A program made the position numbers and the translations under genes. Below, piece by piece: positions 44,107 to 55,411 of a stretch of 64,000 nucleotides of DNA. Origin of the DNA: Vibrio sp. SNU_ST1 (GTDB lineage: Bacteria > Pseudomonadota > Gammaproteobacteria > Enterobacterales > Vibrionaceae); NCBI RefSeq assembly GCF_030563405.1, contig NZ_CP130748.1, positions 3,100,001 to 3,164,000 of the forward strand, in the 5' to 3' direction. Position 1 is the first letter of the stretch, and every line of letters starts with the position of its first letter. The notes beneath the pieces are model-generated. The model worked only from the letters and a program-made list of their open reading frames with translations. It did no database searches and had not been told where the DNA came from.

Positions 44107-44126
44107 GTTCTTCCTCTCACTAACCC

Positions 44127-44396
44127 TTAATCGGCAAAGGTTAGAACTAAATTACTTTCTGCAAATGCTTGGCAAGCAAAAATCCAACCTTGTAGCTGCT
44201 CTTTCTCTGTGAGCATGGGTTCAAGGTGGTAACTCACTTGGCCTTCTAATTTTTTGCACATACACATAGCACATGCACCAACTTGGCAGCGGTTTGGAAA
44301 ATTGATATTGCTGTTGAGCGCAGCATCCAAAACCGTTTGCCCTTTTTCTACGGTAAAACTAATATTTTCTGGGTATAAGACTACTTGGAAGCTCAT
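44127..44396 (-). CDS. [2Fe-2S] ferredoxin
   Basis: 89 residues. It has the plant-type cluster motif C-X4-C-X2-C ([10 protein letters not shown], Cys36/41/44) and a later Cys in FACQA (near 74). Its start overlaps the ubiD stop (ATGA) and fre follows 20 bases on, so the three are translated as one operon. It is probably an electron carrier paired with Fre or acting in ubiquinone synthesis; the partner is inferred from context. Confidence 0.9.
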   Translation of the reverse strand: MSFQVVLYPENISFTVEKGQTVLDAALNSNINFPNRCQVGACAMCMCKKLEGQVSYHLEPMLTEKEQLQGWIFACQAFAESNLVLTFAD

Positions 44397-46234
44397 GAGA
44401 TTCCTAGCTGTTCCCAGATGCTATCAATTTTTTTAACTACGTCTGGGTTCTTAGTGATTGGAACACCCCACTCACGTAGGCATTCACCTTCAAACTTGTT
44501 CGTCGCATCTAGACCCATTTTTGAGTGTCCAGTTTGGTTTTTCAGGAAGAACGTATCTCTTGCCGGATCCATTCTTGTAGTCACCGCCCAGATAATGTCA
44601 TTCCAATCACTAACGTAAACGTCACTATCACACACGATGACAAACTTGTTCTCATCGAACTGAGACCAAACCGCTTCAATGATTTTCTTACCATTGCCTG
44701 CCGCTTGTTTATCGATTGACACAACGACCATGCACGCATTGTCATTCTGTAAGTAAATATCAATAATTTCAGGGAAGGTTTCGGTTAACTCAGCTAGGCA
44801 ACCTTCAATATGCTGACTACCTACAGGTAAAGATTTAGCATCAGATGATAGTGCCAGCTCCGCATCCCACTTCTTAGTAATATCTAAACCCATTTTTGAG
44901 CCTAAACCTACCACTGGCGATGCAAAGTCTAGTGAATCGATAGGTGTGTTCTCTATCATCAGGCTATCACGAGACGGATCCATATGTTCACACATGGCAG
45001 CGGTCACTTGAGACCAATCTCGAGCGTTAACATCCTCATCGCATACCAAGACAAATTTGGTGTACATGAATTGGCGTAGGAAAGACCATACACCCATCAT
45101 CACTCGCTTAGCGTGACCTGGGTATTGCTTCTTCATGGTCACTACCGCCATTCGGTACGAACAACCTTCAGGTGGTAAGTAGAAGTCTTCTATCTCTGGG
45201 AATTGCTTTTGAAGAATAGGAACAAACACTTCATTTAACGCAACACCTAGTACCGCAGGCTCATCAGGTGGACGGCCAGTATAGGTACTGTGATAGATAG
45301 GGTTCTCGCGCATGGTTACATGAGTAATAGTGAACACATGATGCTTTTCTTTCTCGTTGTAGTAACCAGTATGGTCTCCGTAAGGTCCTTCATCCGCGAA
45401 TTCATTCGGGTCGATGTAACCTTCCATCACGATTTCCGCACTTGCAGGAACATCTAAATCATTGCTGATTGATTTAACAACCTCAGTTTTACTACCGCGT
45501 AGTAAGCCTGCAAACGCGTATTCCGATAAAGTATCCGGCACTGGTGTAACGGCACCAAGAATCGTGGCAGGATCTGCACCAAACGCTACCGATACAGGAA
45601 ATGGTTTACCTGGGTTGGATTCCATCCAATCACGCAGATCAAGCGCACCACCACGATGGGCTAACCAACGCATGATGATTTTATTCTTACCGATCTTTTG
45701 CTGACGATAGATACCTAAGTTTTGGCGTTTCTTATTCGGCCCGCGAGTAACGGTCAAACCCCATGTTAACAATGGTGCGACATCATCAGCCCAGCAACTC
45801 ATTACCGGAATTTTATCAAGATCGACGTCATCACCCTGCCATACGATTTGCTGACAGGCAGCCTTACGAAGACGTTTAGCCGGCATGTTTAAGACTTGCT
45901 TAAACACAGGCAGTTTATCAAGAGCGTCTTTAAAACCTTTTGGTGGCTCAGGTTCTTTTAAGTAAGCAAGCAACTTGCCCACTTCACGCAATTCTTTAAC
46001 TTCCTGACGGCCCATACCAATAGCAACACGGTTAGGTGTACCGAATAGATTGGTCAAAATAGGCATGTCATAGCCTACGGGATTTTCAAATAAAAGAGCC
46101 GGGCCACCAGCACGTAGAGTACGGTCGCTAATCTCGGTCATTTCATAGTCTGGGTCAACAGGGTGAGAAATGCGTTTCAACTGACCAATACTTTCAAGGT
46201 GGTCGATAAAATCACGTAAATCTTTAAAACTCAT
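44393..46234 (-). CDS. ubiD: 4-hydroxy-3-polyprenylbenzoate decarboxylase
   Basis: 613 residues, longer than the roughly 500 of E. coli UbiD; the extra length is C-terminal. The N-terminal [22 protein letters not shown] and the central [15 protein letters not shown] (prenyl-FMN/metal site and catalytic Glu) are clear. It decarboxylates the ubiquinone precursor using prenylated FMN from UbiX. The C-terminal part (about 490-613) has a [20 protein letters not shown] segment repeating part of the UbiD fold. Confidence 0.95.
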   Translation of the reverse strand: MSFKDLRDFIDHLESIGQLKRISHPVDPDYEMTEISDRTLRAGGPALLFENPVGYDMPILTNLFGTPNRVAIGMGRQEVKELREVGKLLAYLKEPEPPKGFKDALDKLPVFKQVLNMPAKRLRKAACQQIVWQGDDVDLDKIPVMSCWADDVAPLLTWGLTVTRGPNKKRQNLGIYRQQKIGKNKIIMRWLAHRGGALDLRDWMESNPGKPFPVSVAFGADPATILGAVTPVPDTLSEYAFAGLLRGSKTEVVKSISNDLDVPASAEIVMEGYIDPNEFADEGPYGDHTGYYNEKEKHHVFTITHVTMRENPIYHSTYTGRPPDEPAVLGVALNEVFVPILQKQFPEIEDFYLPPEGCSYRMAVVTMKKQYPGHAKRVMMGVWSFLRQFMYTKFVLVCDEDVNARDWSQVTAAMCEHMDPSRDSLMIENTPIDSLDFASPVVGLGSKMGLDITKKWDAELALSSDAKSLPVGSQHIEGCLAELTETFPEIIDIYLQNDNACMVVVSIDKQAAGNGKKIIEAVWSQFDENKFVIVCDSDVYVSDWNDIIWAVTTRMDPARDTFFLKNQTGHSKMGLDATNKFEGECLREWGVPITKNPDVVKKIDSIWEQLGIS

Positions 46235-46273
46235 AGGACTTCTACATGCTGATTATTCTGCGCTCAGTATATC

Positions 46274-46303
46274 AAAAAGGGTGACGCTGAGATCCCCCTT
46301 TTT
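46274..46303 (-). terminator. terminator after the gene at 46333
   Basis: AAAAAGGG/CCCTTTTT stem with a 14-base loop on the minus strand, 30 bases past the stop. Confidence 0.65.
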
Positions 46304-46332
46304 AGTGTGGTTATTGAGAGACAAAATCCACT

Positions 46333-47328
46333 TTATGGCAATGCTTGCTCGATCAAAGAGCTTTTCACCTGAGGGTTATCATTCACAAGATCTTGCAACC
46401 ATCGCGTATGACCTTGTTTAGCTAATTCACGAGCGACTAATGGCGCTTCATCGGCAATCGCCATCCTAGAAATAAGGAACTGCTTCACCTCTTCTGAGAG
46501 TGGGTTGACCTTGGTGAGCAAAGTAATCGCTTCATCTTTCAAGCGCGGATTCTTAGTCGCTGCCATTACCTGTTCTAACGCGAACGTTTGTTTAGTTTTA
46601 GCGAGTCGCTCTAACTCTGCTTGGCTATGATAATCGGCCTTCATTCGCCATAGAATCTTATAGACCTCAGGGTCTTCGCTCACTTGCGCTAATCGAACCA
46701 CCACCTCAGTAGAAGGTAACCAGCTAACAATAGAAGATGCGGTGAGTTGCTTAGTCAGGTAATCAACAGCTTCTGGAGACAAACTGTCTAGCTCTCTAAT
46801 TAGTAGCGCTTCTCGCGTTTGAACTTGATACTCAGGCCCTGACAACCACTCATTAAGGTTGAGCTCCTGTTTCTCTGCATCCAATACAAACACCAGTGTC
46901 TTTTGGTCTTGGTGCCATTGTTTGATCAGTCGATTTGCTATCGAAGGGTAATTAAAAGCAGGTACCGTAAATTCATAGCCCTCCCCACGTTCTAATACTT
47001 GGTAAGTCGGCGTGATAGCGAGCTGTTGCTCAATGAAGATGGACATCTTAGGGGTAAGTACAATCTCTTGCTGTTCGAGCTTCTTCAAGAGTTGATAGCG
47101 AGCTACCTCTTGCTGGGGAAATGTCAGACGCTCAAGCGCAAAGCGTAGTGAGTTGACCTCGTCACGCACGACTAGATCGAGTAATTCAGCAGTTTTCAGT
47201 TTTACTTGATCATTCTCAAGCCAAGACTCTACTGTAAGTGGAGACATCTCAGTGGCATAACTCATGCCGACCGGTGAAAGTAACAGTGAAGTAGACAGGA
47301 GTAATGATGACAACAGTCCATGTTGCAT
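46333..47328 (-). CDS. secreted protein of unknown function with helical repeats
   Basis: 331 residues from ATG 47328, chosen for its GAGGAAG ribosome binding site; an upstream frame to 47364 lacks one. A signal peptide (about 1-26, ending in SYAT) points to the periplasm. The C-terminal half is built of short helices reminiscent of HEAT-like repeats (for example DEAITLLTKVNPLSEEVKQFLISRM). I recognise no catalytic motif. It stands alone between ubiD and rho, with its own terminator. Confidence 0.8.
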   Translation of the reverse strand: MQHGLLSSLLLSTSLLLSPVGMSYATEMSPLTVESWLENDQVKLKTAELLDLVVRDEVNSLRFALERLTFPQQEVARYQLLKKLEQQEIVLTPKMSIFIEQQLAITPTYQVLERGEGYEFTVPAFNYPSIANRLIKQWHQDQKTLVFVLDAEKQELNLNEWLSGPEYQVQTREALLIRELDSLSPEAVDYLTKQLTASSIVSWLPSTEVVVRLAQVSEDPEVYKILWRMKADYHSQAELERLAKTKQTFALEQVMAATKNPRLKDEAITLLTKVNPLSEEVKQFLISRMAIADEAPLVARELAKQGHTRWLQDLVNDNPQVKSSLIEQALP

Positions 47329-47385
47329 TTTAACTTCCTCGTAACACTTTTGCTCATTCTGCAAGCTGCCGCGACAAAATGCAAA

Positions 47386-47418
47386 TAAAAAGCGCCACCC
47401 GAAGGCAGCGCTTTTTAA
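47386..47418 (-). terminator. terminator of rho
   Basis: The stem AAAAAGCGC...GCGCTTTTT is capped by a TTCG tetraloop on the minus strand, and T-rich sequence follows. Confidence 0.9.
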
Positions 47419-47438
47419 TAACTATCAGCTAATCAAGA

Positions 47439-48698
47439 TTACTGACGACGCATTGCGTCAAAGAACTCATCGTTCGTTTTAGTCATTGCTAGCTTATCGA
47501 TAAGGAATTCCATTGCATCGATTTCGCCCATTGGGTGAACAATCTTACGCAGGATCCACATCTTCTGTAGTTCATCGTTCTTGGTAAGAAGCTCTTCACG
47601 ACGAGTACCAGAGCGGTTGAAGTCAATCGCTGGGAATACGCGTTTTTCAGCAATCTTACGGTTAAGGTGCAGTTCCATGTTACCTGTACCTTTGAATTCT
47701 TCGTAGATAACTTCATCCATCTTAGAACCAGTATCAACCAGTGCTGTTGCGATGATAGTTAAGCTACCGCCTTCTTCTACGTTACGTGCCGCACCGAAGA
47801 AACGCTTTGGACGATGTAGAGCATTCGCATCAACACCACCAGTAAGAACTTTACCTGAAGAAGGGATCACAGTGTTGTAAGCACGAGCTAGACGAGTAAT
47901 TGAATCCAGTAGGATAACCACGTCTTTCTTGTGTTCAACAAGACGCTTCGCCTTCTCGATTACCATTTCTGCTACTTGTACGTGGCGAGATGCTGGTTCA
48001 TCAAACGTCGATGCGATTACTTCGCCTTTAACTAGGCGCTGCATTTCTGTTACTTCTTCTGGACGCTCATCGATAAGTAGAACCATTAGTTCACACTCAG
48101 GATGGTTACGAGCAATGCTTTGAGCAATATTTTGCAAAAGCATTGTCTTACCCGCTTTTGGCGGAGCAACAATCAGACCACGCTGACCTTTACCAATTGG
48201 AGAAGCAAGGTCAAGAATACGAGCTGTGATATCTTCAGTTGCACCATTACCCGCTTCCATCACCATACGTTCGTTGGCGTGAAGAGGAGTAAGGTTTTCG
48301 AAAAGAATCTTGTTACGAGCGTTATCTGGTTTATCGTAGTTAACCGTATTTACTTTAAGCAGAGCAAAGTAACGTTCGCCATCTTTAGGTGGACGGATTT
48401 TACCGCCAATAGAGTCACCTGTACGAAGGTTAAAACGACGAATCTGGCTCGGTGATACATAAATATCATCAGGACCAGCAAGGTATGAGCTGTCTGCACT
48501 ACGTAGGAAGCCAAAACCGTCTTGAAGAATTTCTAGAACACCATCACCAAAGATGTCCTCACCACTTTTTGCGTGTGCTTTAAGGATGGAGAAGATAATG
48601 TCTTGTTTTCTTAAGCGAGCTTGATTTTCAAGACCTAGGCTTTCGCTAAGTTTAACAAGTTCAGACACAGGTCTGTTCTTCAGTTCAGTAAGATTCAT
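47439..48698 (-). CDS. rho: transcription termination factor Rho
   Basis: 419 residues from ATG 48698 ([15 protein letters not shown]), the same length as E. coli Rho. The N-terminal helical and cold-shock RNA-binding domains contain [20 protein letters not shown]. The Walker A is APPKAGKT near 178-185 and Walker B is VVILLDS. It is a hexameric RNA helicase. A longer frame from TTG 48722 is unlikely. The trxA-rho order matches E. coli. Confidence 0.97.
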   Translation of the reverse strand: MNLTELKNRPVSELVKLSESLGLENQARLRKQDIIFSILKAHAKSGEDIFGDGVLEILQDGFGFLRSADSSYLAGPDDIYVSPSQIRRFNLRTGDSIGGKIRPPKDGERYFALLKVNTVNYDKPDNARNKILFENLTPLHANERMVMEAGNGATEDITARILDLASPIGKGQRGLIVAPPKAGKTMLLQNIAQSIARNHPECELMVLLIDERPEEVTEMQRLVKGEVIASTFDEPASRHVQVAEMVIEKAKRLVEHKKDVVILLDSITRLARAYNTVIPSSGKVLTGGVDANALHRPKRFFGAARNVEEGGSLTIIATALVDTGSKMDEVIYEEFKGTGNMELHLNRKIAEKRVFPAIDFNRSGTRREELLTKNDELQKMWILRKIVHPMGEIDAMEFLIDKLAMTKTNDEFFDAMRRQ

Positions 48699-48840
48699 AG
48701 TGGTGGAAGTTTGTTTAGTCAAAATAGGGTCTGTTTTCTTAAGTTAAGAAGGATTTGGTCACAGGCTCGACCAAGAAGAGAATTTGTTCAATTAACGTGC
48801 GATAAATTAGCACTAAAACTAAGACTAGTCCATAGCTTAG

Positions 48841-48876
48841 AAAAAACAAAACCGCGCATTTGTTAACTGCACGGTT
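48841..48876 (-). terminator. terminator of trxA
   Basis: On the minus strand AACCGTGCA pairs with TGCGCGGTT (one mismatch or wobble), and TTGTTTTTT follows. 48699-48840 is the rho leader and promoter region, in which I see no named element. Confidence 0.75.
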
Positions 48877-48897
48877 TCTTTTCAAATGCTGACCTGA

Positions 48898-49224
48898 TTA
48901 TAGGTTAGCGTCTAGGAACTCTTTAAGTTGAGTTTTAGACAATGCACCAACTTTAGTTGCTGCTACGCCACCATCTTTGAAAAGAAGTAGCGTTGGAATA
49001 CCGCGAATACCAAATTTTGGTGGAGTACCTGCATTTTGGTCGATATTTAATTTACCGATTGTGAGCTTACCTTCGTACTCGTTTGCGATTTCATCAAGAA
49101 TCGGCGCAATCATTTTACATGGACCACACCATTCTGCCCAAAAATCAACAAGAACAGGGCCTGCAGCATTGATTACATCGTTATCAAAACCGTCATCAGT
49201 TAGCTGCAAAATCTTATCACTCAT
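48898..49224 (-). CDS. trxA: thioredoxin 1
   Basis: 108 residues from ATG 49224, preceded by GGAG. The redox motif WCGPC (Cys33, Cys36) is present and the length is standard. General cytoplasmic disulphide reductant. Divergent from rhlB. Confidence 0.97.
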   Translation of the reverse strand: MSDKILQLTDDGFDNDVINAAGPVLVDFWAEWCGPCKMIAPILDEIANEYEGKLTIGKLNIDQNAGTPPKFGIRGIPTLLLFKDGGVAATKVGALSKTQLKEFLDANL

Positions 49225-49335
49225 CTTCCACTCCAATGTATTTTTTAGAACTGGTTGGATGATAACCAGTAAATAGATGCCCTATTGGAATGTATTTACT
49301 TTCGTATTGCAAGCTTAAGCTGATATTCTATAGCA

Positions 49336-50646
49336 ATGAAAAAGACGCATATCACAGAGCAAAAGTTCGCCGACTTGGATTTACTTCCTCAAGTCATTGA
49401 AGGATTGGAGAAAAAAGGGTTCGATTATTGTACCCCTATCCAAGCCTTGGCGCTCCCGGTACTGCTCACCGGCCAAGACATTGCAGGCCAGGCCCAAACG
49501 GGTACTGGTAAAACGCTTGCGTTTCTTACTGCTACTTTTAACCACCTGCTAAAAACACCTGAGCATGAAGGGCGTAAGCCTAACCAGCCACGTGCGATTA
49601 TTATGGCACCAACGCGTGAACTTGCGATTCAGATCTACAACGATGCTGACTCTCTGGTTGAAAGCACAGGTATCAAAGCAGCACTCGCTTACGGTGGCGA
49701 AAGCTACGACAAGCAACTAGGTAAGATCGAAGAAGGCGCAGATATCTTAATTGGTACTACTGGCCGTATCATCGATTTCTACAAGCAGAAGGTATTTAAC
49801 CTTAACCACATTCAAGCAGTTGTTCTTGACGAAGCTGATCGCATGTTCGATCTTGGCTTCATCAAAGACATTCGCTTCTTGTTCCGCCGTATGCCTGAGC
49901 CAAAAGATCGTCTGAACATGCTGTTCTCTGCGACATTGTCTTACCGCGTACAAGAGCTAGCGTTCGAACACATGCACAACCCAGAACACGTGGTTGTTGA
50001 GCCAGAGCGTAAAACAGGTCACCGCATTCAAGAAGAGCTGTTCTACCCTTCTAACGAACATAAGATGGCTCTTCTACAAACGTTAATCGAAGAAGAATGG
50101 CCCGATCGTGCAATCATCTTCGCTAACACTAAGCACAAGTGTGAATCAGTTTGGGGCCACTTGGCTGCAGATGGTCACCGTGTTGGCCTACTAACTGGCG
50201 ATGTTCCTCAGAAGAAACGTGAAAAGATTCTTGAGCAATTCACTAAAGGTGATGTTGACCTGCTTGTCGCAACGGATGTTGCAGCTCGTGGCCTACACAT
50301 CCCTCAAGTAACACACGTATTCAACTTTGACCTACCTGACGATTGTGAAGATTACGTTCACCGTATCGGCCGTACAGGTCGTGCTGGTGAAAGCGGTCAC
50401 TCGATCAGCTTTGCTTGTGAAGATTACGCAATCAACTTGCCACCAATCGAAGAATACATTGAGCACGCTATCCCAATGTCTGACTACGATGCTTCTGCAC
50501 TACTGGAAGATCTGCCAGCACCGATGCGCTTACGTACACGTAACCCGCAACAACGCCGCTCAAACAACAATGGCCCACGCAACGGTAACCGTAAACCAAA
50601 CCAGAACCGTCGCCCACGCCAACCGCGTCATAACAAGGAAGCTTAG
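49336..50646 (+). CDS. rhlB: ATP-dependent RNA helicase RhlB
   Basis: 436 residues. Q motif [14 protein letters not shown], Walker [13 protein letters not shown] box [11 protein letters not shown] as FSATLS and HRIGRTGR. The C-terminal tail (about 395-436) is basic and rich in Arg/Asn/Pro, as in RhlB, which works with RNase E in the degradosome. gppA follows 6 bases later. Confidence 0.96.
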   Translation: MKKTHITEQKFADLDLLPQVIEGLEKKGFDYCTPIQALALPVLLTGQDIAGQAQTGTGKTLAFLTATFNHLLKTPEHEGRKPNQPRAIIMAPTRELAIQIYNDADSLVESTGIKAALAYGGESYDKQLGKIEEGADILIGTTGRIIDFYKQKVFNLNHIQAVVLDEADRMFDLGFIKDIRFLFRRMPEPKDRLNMLFSATLSYRVQELAFEHMHNPEHVVVEPERKTGHRIQEELFYPSNEHKMALLQTLIEEEWPDRAIIFANTKHKCESVWGHLAADGHRVGLLTGDVPQKKREKILEQFTKGDVDLLVATDVAARGLHIPQVTHVFNFDLPDDCEDYVHRIGRTGRAGESGHSISFACEDYAINLPPIEEYIEHAIPMSDYDASALLEDLPAPMRLRTRNPQQRRSNNNGPRNGNRKPNQNRRPRQPRHNKEA

Positions 50647-50652
50647 TCGCTT

Positions 50653-52146
50653 ATGAGTCAGACAGTGTCACCACCGCTTTATGCTGCAATCGACCTCGGG
50701 TCGAACAGTTTTCATATGCTCGTTGTGCGTCATATCGATGGCAGCGTACAAACCATGGCTAAAATTAAGCGCAAAGTTCGTTTAGCTGCAGGCTTAGATG
50801 AAAATAATGCGCTTAGTTCTGAAGCCATGCAGCGCGGTTGGGACTGTTTGAGTCTCTTTGCAGAGCGACTGCAAGATATTCCGAAAGAAAATATCCGCAT
50901 TGTTGGTACAGCGACCCTACGTACCGCTATCAATGTGGATATATTTCTCGCGAAAGCGAACCAGATCCTTGGTTACGACATCAATGTTATCTCTGGAGAA
51001 GAAGAAGCTGCGACTATCTATAAAGGCGTAGCACACACTTCTGGTGGCAGCGGCCGCCGACTAGTGGTTGATATTGGTGGTGCAAGTACCGAGATGATCA
51101 TCGGTGAAGGTTTCTCAGCCAAAGCCTTAACTAGCCTAAAGATGGGTTGTGTTACTTGGCTTGAACGCCACTTTAAAGATCGCCAATTAACCGCAACCAA
51201 CTTCAACAATGCCATTGAAGCGGCTAAGTCTACGTTGGCTCCTATCCTAGATAGCTACACTGATATCGGATGGGATGTGTGTGTTGGTGCCAGTGGTACC
51301 GTTCAAGCACTGCAAGAAATCATGTTGGCGCAAGGCATGGATGAAGTCATTACTCATGCCAAACTCAAGCGTCTACAAAAACAAGCCATGATTACAGAGC
51401 GCTTAGAAGAGCTTGAGATTGAAGGCTTAACCCTTGAGCGCGCACTAGTGTTCCCAAGTGGTCTTTCTATTCTTATCGCTATTTTTGAGCTGCTTGAAAT
51501 AGATTCAATGACACTCGCAGGCGGCGCACTCCGTGAAGGTTTAGCCTACGAAATGGTTGATGAGCTACGCCAAGAAGATATCCGTGCACGTACCATCAAG
51601 AGCGTGCAATCACGCTATCAAATGGACGTAAGCTACGGTGAACAAGTAGCCGCAGTCGCACAAACTCTGTTAGATCAAGCGGGCGATGAAGCTTGGGTAT
51701 CAGAACCTCAAGCCAGCGTTTTATTGCAAACCGCGGCCAAGCTTCATGAGATTGGTTTAACGATCGATTTCAAAAAAGGCGGCGAGCACAGTGCTTACCT
51801 ACTGCAAAATCTAGACTTGCCAGGTTTTACCCGAGCACAAAAATACTACTTGGGTGAATTAACACGTCGTTACCGCGAGCAGTTAACTTCATTGCCAGAG
51901 CAACATGCAATCTCAGGCACCAGCAGCAAGCGTATTTTACGAATTCTGCGTTTAGCTATTTTGTTGACCCACCGTCGCAATCCAGAGCTAGAACCTGAGT
52001 TCAAGCTGACAACTGATGATAATAACCTGACCTTGACGCTTTCTAAGCAATGGCTAGCAAACAACCCGCTTACTGCTGCAGAGCTAGAGATCGAGTCGAA
52101 TAGACAAACTGATATTGGCTGGCCACTGAATATTGAATGCCTCTGA
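50653..52146 (+). CDS. gppA: exopolyphosphatase / pppGpp phosphohydrolase GppA
   Basis: 497 residues. The ASKHA-fold ATPase core has [14 protein letters not shown] (phosphate-1), [11 protein letters not shown] and [10 protein letters not shown], and the C-terminal half is HD-like. It converts pppGpp to ppGpp in the stringent response and may cut polyphosphate. The length (about 500) fits GppA/PPX. Operon with rhlB as in E. coli. Confidence 0.94.
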   Translation: MSQTVSPPLYAAIDLGSNSFHMLVVRHIDGSVQTMAKIKRKVRLAAGLDENNALSSEAMQRGWDCLSLFAERLQDIPKENIRIVGTATLRTAINVDIFLAKANQILGYDINVISGEEEAATIYKGVAHTSGGSGRRLVVDIGGASTEMIIGEGFSAKALTSLKMGCVTWLERHFKDRQLTATNFNNAIEAAKSTLAPILDSYTDIGWDVCVGASGTVQALQEIMLAQGMDEVITHAKLKRLQKQAMITERLEELEIEGLTLERALVFPSGLSILIAIFELLEIDSMTLAGGALREGLAYEMVDELRQEDIRARTIKSVQSRYQMDVSYGEQVAAVAQTLLDQAGDEAWVSEPQASVLLQTAAKLHEIGLTIDFKKGGEHSAYLLQNLDLPGFTRAQKYYLGELTRRYREQLTSLPEQHAISGTSSKRILRILRLAILLTHRRNPELEPEFKLTTDDNNLTLTLSKQWLANNPLTAAELEIESNRQTDIGWPLNIECL

Positions 52147-52170
52147 TATTAGTATCTGACGCTAGAAATT

Positions 52171-52207
52171 AAAAAAGCCCAAGTTAGTCTACTAACTTGG
52201 GCTTTTT
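52171..52207. terminator. bidirectional terminator between gppA and yhhQ
   Basis: A 15-16-bp stem AAAAGCCCAAGTTAG/CTAACTTGGGCTTTT with a TCTA loop. Confidence 0.93.
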
Positions 52208-52247
52208 CTTATCGCAGTATCAATGCTTTGCGTTACAAATATCAAAC

Positions 52248-52919
52248 TTAAGCGTTAACGCCTGTCGCTTTAAAATCAGGATTCACAGCGGTTAGCTTTC
52301 TAACAATGTAATTAAGAAGTACACCATACATAGGCACGAACAGACCTAAACTAATGATAAGTTTGAATCCATAATCAACTAAGGCAATCTCAGTCCAGTG
52401 CTCAGCCATAAATGGATCTGGGCTTTGGTAGAAAGCAATCGCAAAAAACGCAATGGTATCGAGAGCATTACCAAATAGCGTTGAACATGTTGGGGCGACC
52501 CACCACTGCTTAAGCTGACGTAGACGGTTGAAAACATGCACATCCAAGATCTGCCCCAACAAATAAGCCATGAAGCTCGCTGCTGCGATACGTGCAACAA
52601 ACAAGTTGAACTCACCGAGTTGGCTAAAGCCTTGGAATGAACCTTCAAAAAACACCACAGACAATAAATAAGAAACGGCCAGTGCAGGCAACATCACTAA
52701 GAAAATGATTTTACGAGCAAGCTGCGCGCCAAAAATGCGTACTGTGAGATCGGTCGCTAGGAAGATAAACGGGAAAGTGAAAGCACCCCAAGTGGTGTGC
52801 ATACCGAAGACGGTAAAAGGGAGCTGAACCAAATAATTGCTTGATGCAATAATGATCAAATGGAACAAAACTAATAGTGCTAGGGCTTTGCGCTGTTGCG
52901 CAGGGGTAAAGTTACTCAT
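52248..52919 (-). CDS. yhhQ: queuosine precursor transporter YhhQ
   Basis: About 223 residues with six transmembrane helices (family COG1738, vitamin-uptake-like). SSNYLVQLPF near the first helix and ATDLTVRIFG are typical. It imports 7-cyano- or 7-aminomethyl-7-deazaguanine for queuosine in tRNA. I chose ATG 52919; the AAAGG ribosome binding site is part of the candidate preQ1 riboswitch. A frame to 52970 runs through the riboswitch and is unlikely. Confidence 0.92.
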   Translation of the reverse strand: MSNFTPAQQRKALALLVLFHLIIIASSNYLVQLPFTVFGMHTTWGAFTFPFIFLATDLTVRIFGAQLARKIIFLVMLPALAVSYLLSVVFFEGSFQGFSQLGEFNLFVARIAAASFMAYLLGQILDVHVFNRLRQLKQWWVAPTCSTLFGNALDTIAFFAIAFYQSPDPFMAEHWTEIALVDYGFKLIISLGLFVPMYGVLLNYIVRKLTAVNPDFKATGVNA

Positions 52920-52925
52920 GCTGTA

Positions 52926-52961
52926 CCTTTTTAGTTTGGTTTGGGGGTGAGGGAACCCAAA
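52926..52961 (-). promoter_or_regulatory. candidate preQ1-I riboswitch controlling yhhQ
   Basis: On the minus strand, in order: stem TTTGGG, loop TTCCCTCACC, stem CCCAAA, then the tail CCAAACTAAAAAGG, six bases before the ATG. The stem, the TTC...ACC loop and the A-rich AAACTAA tail are the preQ1-I layout. In that class the tail folds back to pair with the loop when preQ1 binds. The AAGG in the tail is the ribosome binding site, so binding should block translation. The gene's function in queuosine-precursor uptake fits well. Confidence 0.72.
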
Positions 52962-53163
52962 TCGAGTCATTTCTTCGAATAATCCAAGAAAGCTCTTACC
53001 AATAATGTGAATTAAAAATGTTTCTATAATTTGCTCTATTGAGCGGCGGGCGATTATACATTAATCAATATTGGCTGCAATGGTGAGAACAAACGCAAAC
53101 GTTTATCCTCACTTTTATTGGTGAATGACGTTAGAAGCTCTATTTTTAGAAGCTATGCTAAAC

Positions 53164-53201
53164 GTTAGAAACCACGCTTGAAGTTAGAAGCCGCGCTTGA
53201 A
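53164..53201 (-). repeat. 19-bp tandem duplication at the end of the DUF3630 gene
   Basis: GTTAGAAACCACGCTTGAA (53164-53182) and GTTAGAAGCCGCGCTTGAA (53183-53201) differ at two bases. On the coding strand each unit spells the end of the gene with its stop codon (FKRGF-stop). Confidence 0.85.
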
Positions 53202-53495
53202 AAGCGTCGCTAAATAATCAAACTCTTCTCGGCTCTCTTCAGCGTTTAACGACTCAAACCAAATTGATTCACTGTAATGCTCAGACTTTAAGAACATCCG
53301 ACAATCTTCAAAATCGATCAACCAAGAGTGCATGTCAGCGTCCCACTGCTTTTCCACCACAGAAGCAGACAACAATGCCACTAGCTTTTCACCTAACACT
53401 TCGTAAGAATCAAAATCAAAACTTGGAGACGTAATCAATAAACGCCCTTCCTCAGCCAAATACTCTCTTAAGCCAAATTCTGTTGGTGTTGTCAT
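53184..53495 (-). CDS. DUF3630 family protein
   Basis: 103 residues, acidic and soluble with no signal or membrane segment. Aromatic-rich strands (FDFDSYEVLGE, WLIDFEDCRMFLKSE) are as I recall for DUF3630, a small Vibrio/Shewanella family. It lies upstream of yhhQ on the same strand and 77 bases downstream of recQ. Function is unknown. Confidence 0.75.
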   Translation of the reverse strand: MTTPTEFGLREYLAEEGRLLITSPSFDFDSYEVLGEKLVALLSASVVEKQWDADMHSWLIDFEDCRMFLKSEHYSESIWFESLNAEESREEFDYLATLFKRGF

Positions 53496-53572
53496 GTCCC
53501 TATCAACCTTATTCTTTTCTATGAGCTAATCGTTTTATAGCTAAACGCTTCTGAAAACTAGCAATTAGCCAA

Positions 53573-55411
53573 TTAACCGTGTGTGGTGATGTGTTCTTGA
53601 ATCAAATCTAAGAATGGATCAGCGTACTTATCGAGTTTGCGTTGACCAACACCATTGACTGCCAGCATCTCGCCATAAGATGTGGGTAGGATTTCGGCCA
53701 TATCAATCAGAGTCGCATCACTGAATACCACATAAGGTGGCAAACCATCTTCATCAGCGATCGATTTACGTAGCTTACGCAGTTTGGCAAACAGCTTCTT
53801 ATCGTAGTTCTTGCTGCTGAGTTTATCGGACTTAGCATTACGAACTGCGGTATCTAAACGAGGCACAGCCAACTCCAAAGACATCTCACCACGCAGTAAC
53901 GGGCGGGCTTCTTCTGTTAACTGTAATGTTGAGTTACGAGTGATGTTTTGGAACAACAAACCTTTGTGAATCAGCTGACGGAAGATACTGATCCAGTAAT
54001 CGTGGCTATGGTCGCGGCCGATACCGTAAGTAGACAGCTTATCGTGACCATTATCGCGCACACGGATATTCTGCATACCGCGCATCACCTCGACCACGTA
54101 GCCCATACCAAACGACTGATTCACTCGATACACACAAGACAACGCCTTCTGTGCCTCTTGGGTCGCATCAAAGTGTTTTGGTGGATCTAGGCAGATATCG
54201 CAGTTGCCGCATTGCTTCTCGCGATACTCGCCAAAGTAATTAAGCAGAACCTGACGACGACACGTTTGCGCTTCGGCAAAGGCACTCATCGCGTTCAGCT
54301 TGTGCATCTCAACTTGTTTTTGCGGGCCTTCTTCTTTCTCATCCAGCATACGACGCAGCCAACCCATATCAGCAGGGTCAAACAACATCATAGCTTCAGC
54401 AGGCAAGCCATCACGACCAGCACGGCCTGTCTCTTGATAGTAAGATTCGATGTTGCGTGGGATATCAAAGTGAACCACAAAGCGTACATTGGGTTTGTTG
54501 ATGCCCATACCGAAGGCCACGGTCGCCACAACGATCTGAATATCATCACGTTGGAAAGCTTCTTGAACGTAAGCACGTTCGTCGGTGTCCATGCCAGCAT
54601 GGTAACCCGCGGCGCGAATACCGTTATTGCACAGCTTCTCGGTCACCATCTCCACTTTCTTACGGCTACCACAGTAGATGATGCCGCAATTGCCTTTCTG
54701 TGTTTCTAGGTAGCGAACCACCTGAGACACCGGCTTGTGTTTCTCAACTAAGTTGTAGCGAATATTAGGACGATCGAAGCTGCCTAAGTAAGTGTGCGGA
54801 TCCACCAGCTGCAAACGCGAGATAATATCTTTGCGCGTCGCATCATCAGCGGTTGCTGTAAGCGCCATGTAAGGCACATGAGGGAAATATTGCTTAAGCT
54901 GGCCTAGCGAAGCATATTCAGGTCGGAAATCATGTCCCCATTGAGAGATACAGTGCGCTTCATCGACCGCAATCATCGAAAGCGGTAAGCCTTGTAGACG
55001 CTCGATAAAGTCACGCATCAACACGCGCTCTGGCGAGACATACACCATTTTCAGCTGACCTGAGTTCATACGATTAAAGACCGAGATCAGATTCTCACGC
55101 GGCATTGACGAGTTAATGCACTCTGCCGCGACGCCGTTAGCTTTCAGCTGATCAACCTGGTCTTTCATCAACGAAATCAGCGGTGAGATAACCAGAGTTA
55201 GCCCTTCACGAACCAAAGCCGGGATTTGGTAACACAGAGATTTACCGCCACCAGTTGGCATAATCACCAAGCTGTCTTTGCCCTCAACGGCCAAATCAAT
55301 GACCTCTTGCTGACCATCGCGAAAGCTTTGATAGCCGAACACATCTTGCAAGATGGTTTGCGCATCATTCGCGGGAGTTGGTATTTGCTCAGCAATCAGA
55401 GTGGCGGTCAT
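53573..55411 (-). CDS. recQ: ATP-dependent DNA helicase RecQ
   Basis: 612 residues from ATG 55411 (TTAGGAACC ribosome binding site); a longer frame to 55570 is not supported. Motif I is [12 protein letters not shown], the DEAH box is [17 protein letters not shown] and the zinc cysteines are in [12 protein letters not shown]...CGNCDIC. An RQC winged helix and a C-terminal HRDC domain (about 525-605) follow. 3'-5' helicase in recombination repair. Divergent from rarD. Confidence 0.97.
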   Translation of the reverse strand: MTATLIAEQIPTPANDAQTILQDVFGYQSFRDGQQEVIDLAVEGKDSLVIMPTGGGKSLCYQIPALVREGLTLVISPLISLMKDQVDQLKANGVAAECINSSMPRENLISVFNRMNSGQLKMVYVSPERVLMRDFIERLQGLPLSMIAVDEAHCISQWGHDFRPEYASLGQLKQYFPHVPYMALTATADDATRKDIISRLQLVDPHTYLGSFDRPNIRYNLVEKHKPVSQVVRYLETQKGNCGIIYCGSRKKVEMVTEKLCNNGIRAAGYHAGMDTDERAYVQEAFQRDDIQIVVATVAFGMGINKPNVRFVVHFDIPRNIESYYQETGRAGRDGLPAEAMMLFDPADMGWLRRMLDEKEEGPQKQVEMHKLNAMSAFAEAQTCRRQVLLNYFGEYREKQCGNCDICLDPPKHFDATQEAQKALSCVYRVNQSFGMGYVVEVMRGMQNIRVRDNGHDKLSTYGIGRDHSHDYWISIFRQLIHKGLLFQNITRNSTLQLTEEARPLLRGEMSLELAVPRLDTAVRNAKSDKLSSKNYDKKLFAKLRKLRKSIADEDGLPPYVVFSDATLIDMAEILPTSYGEMLAVNGVGQRKLDKYADPFLDLIQEHITTHG

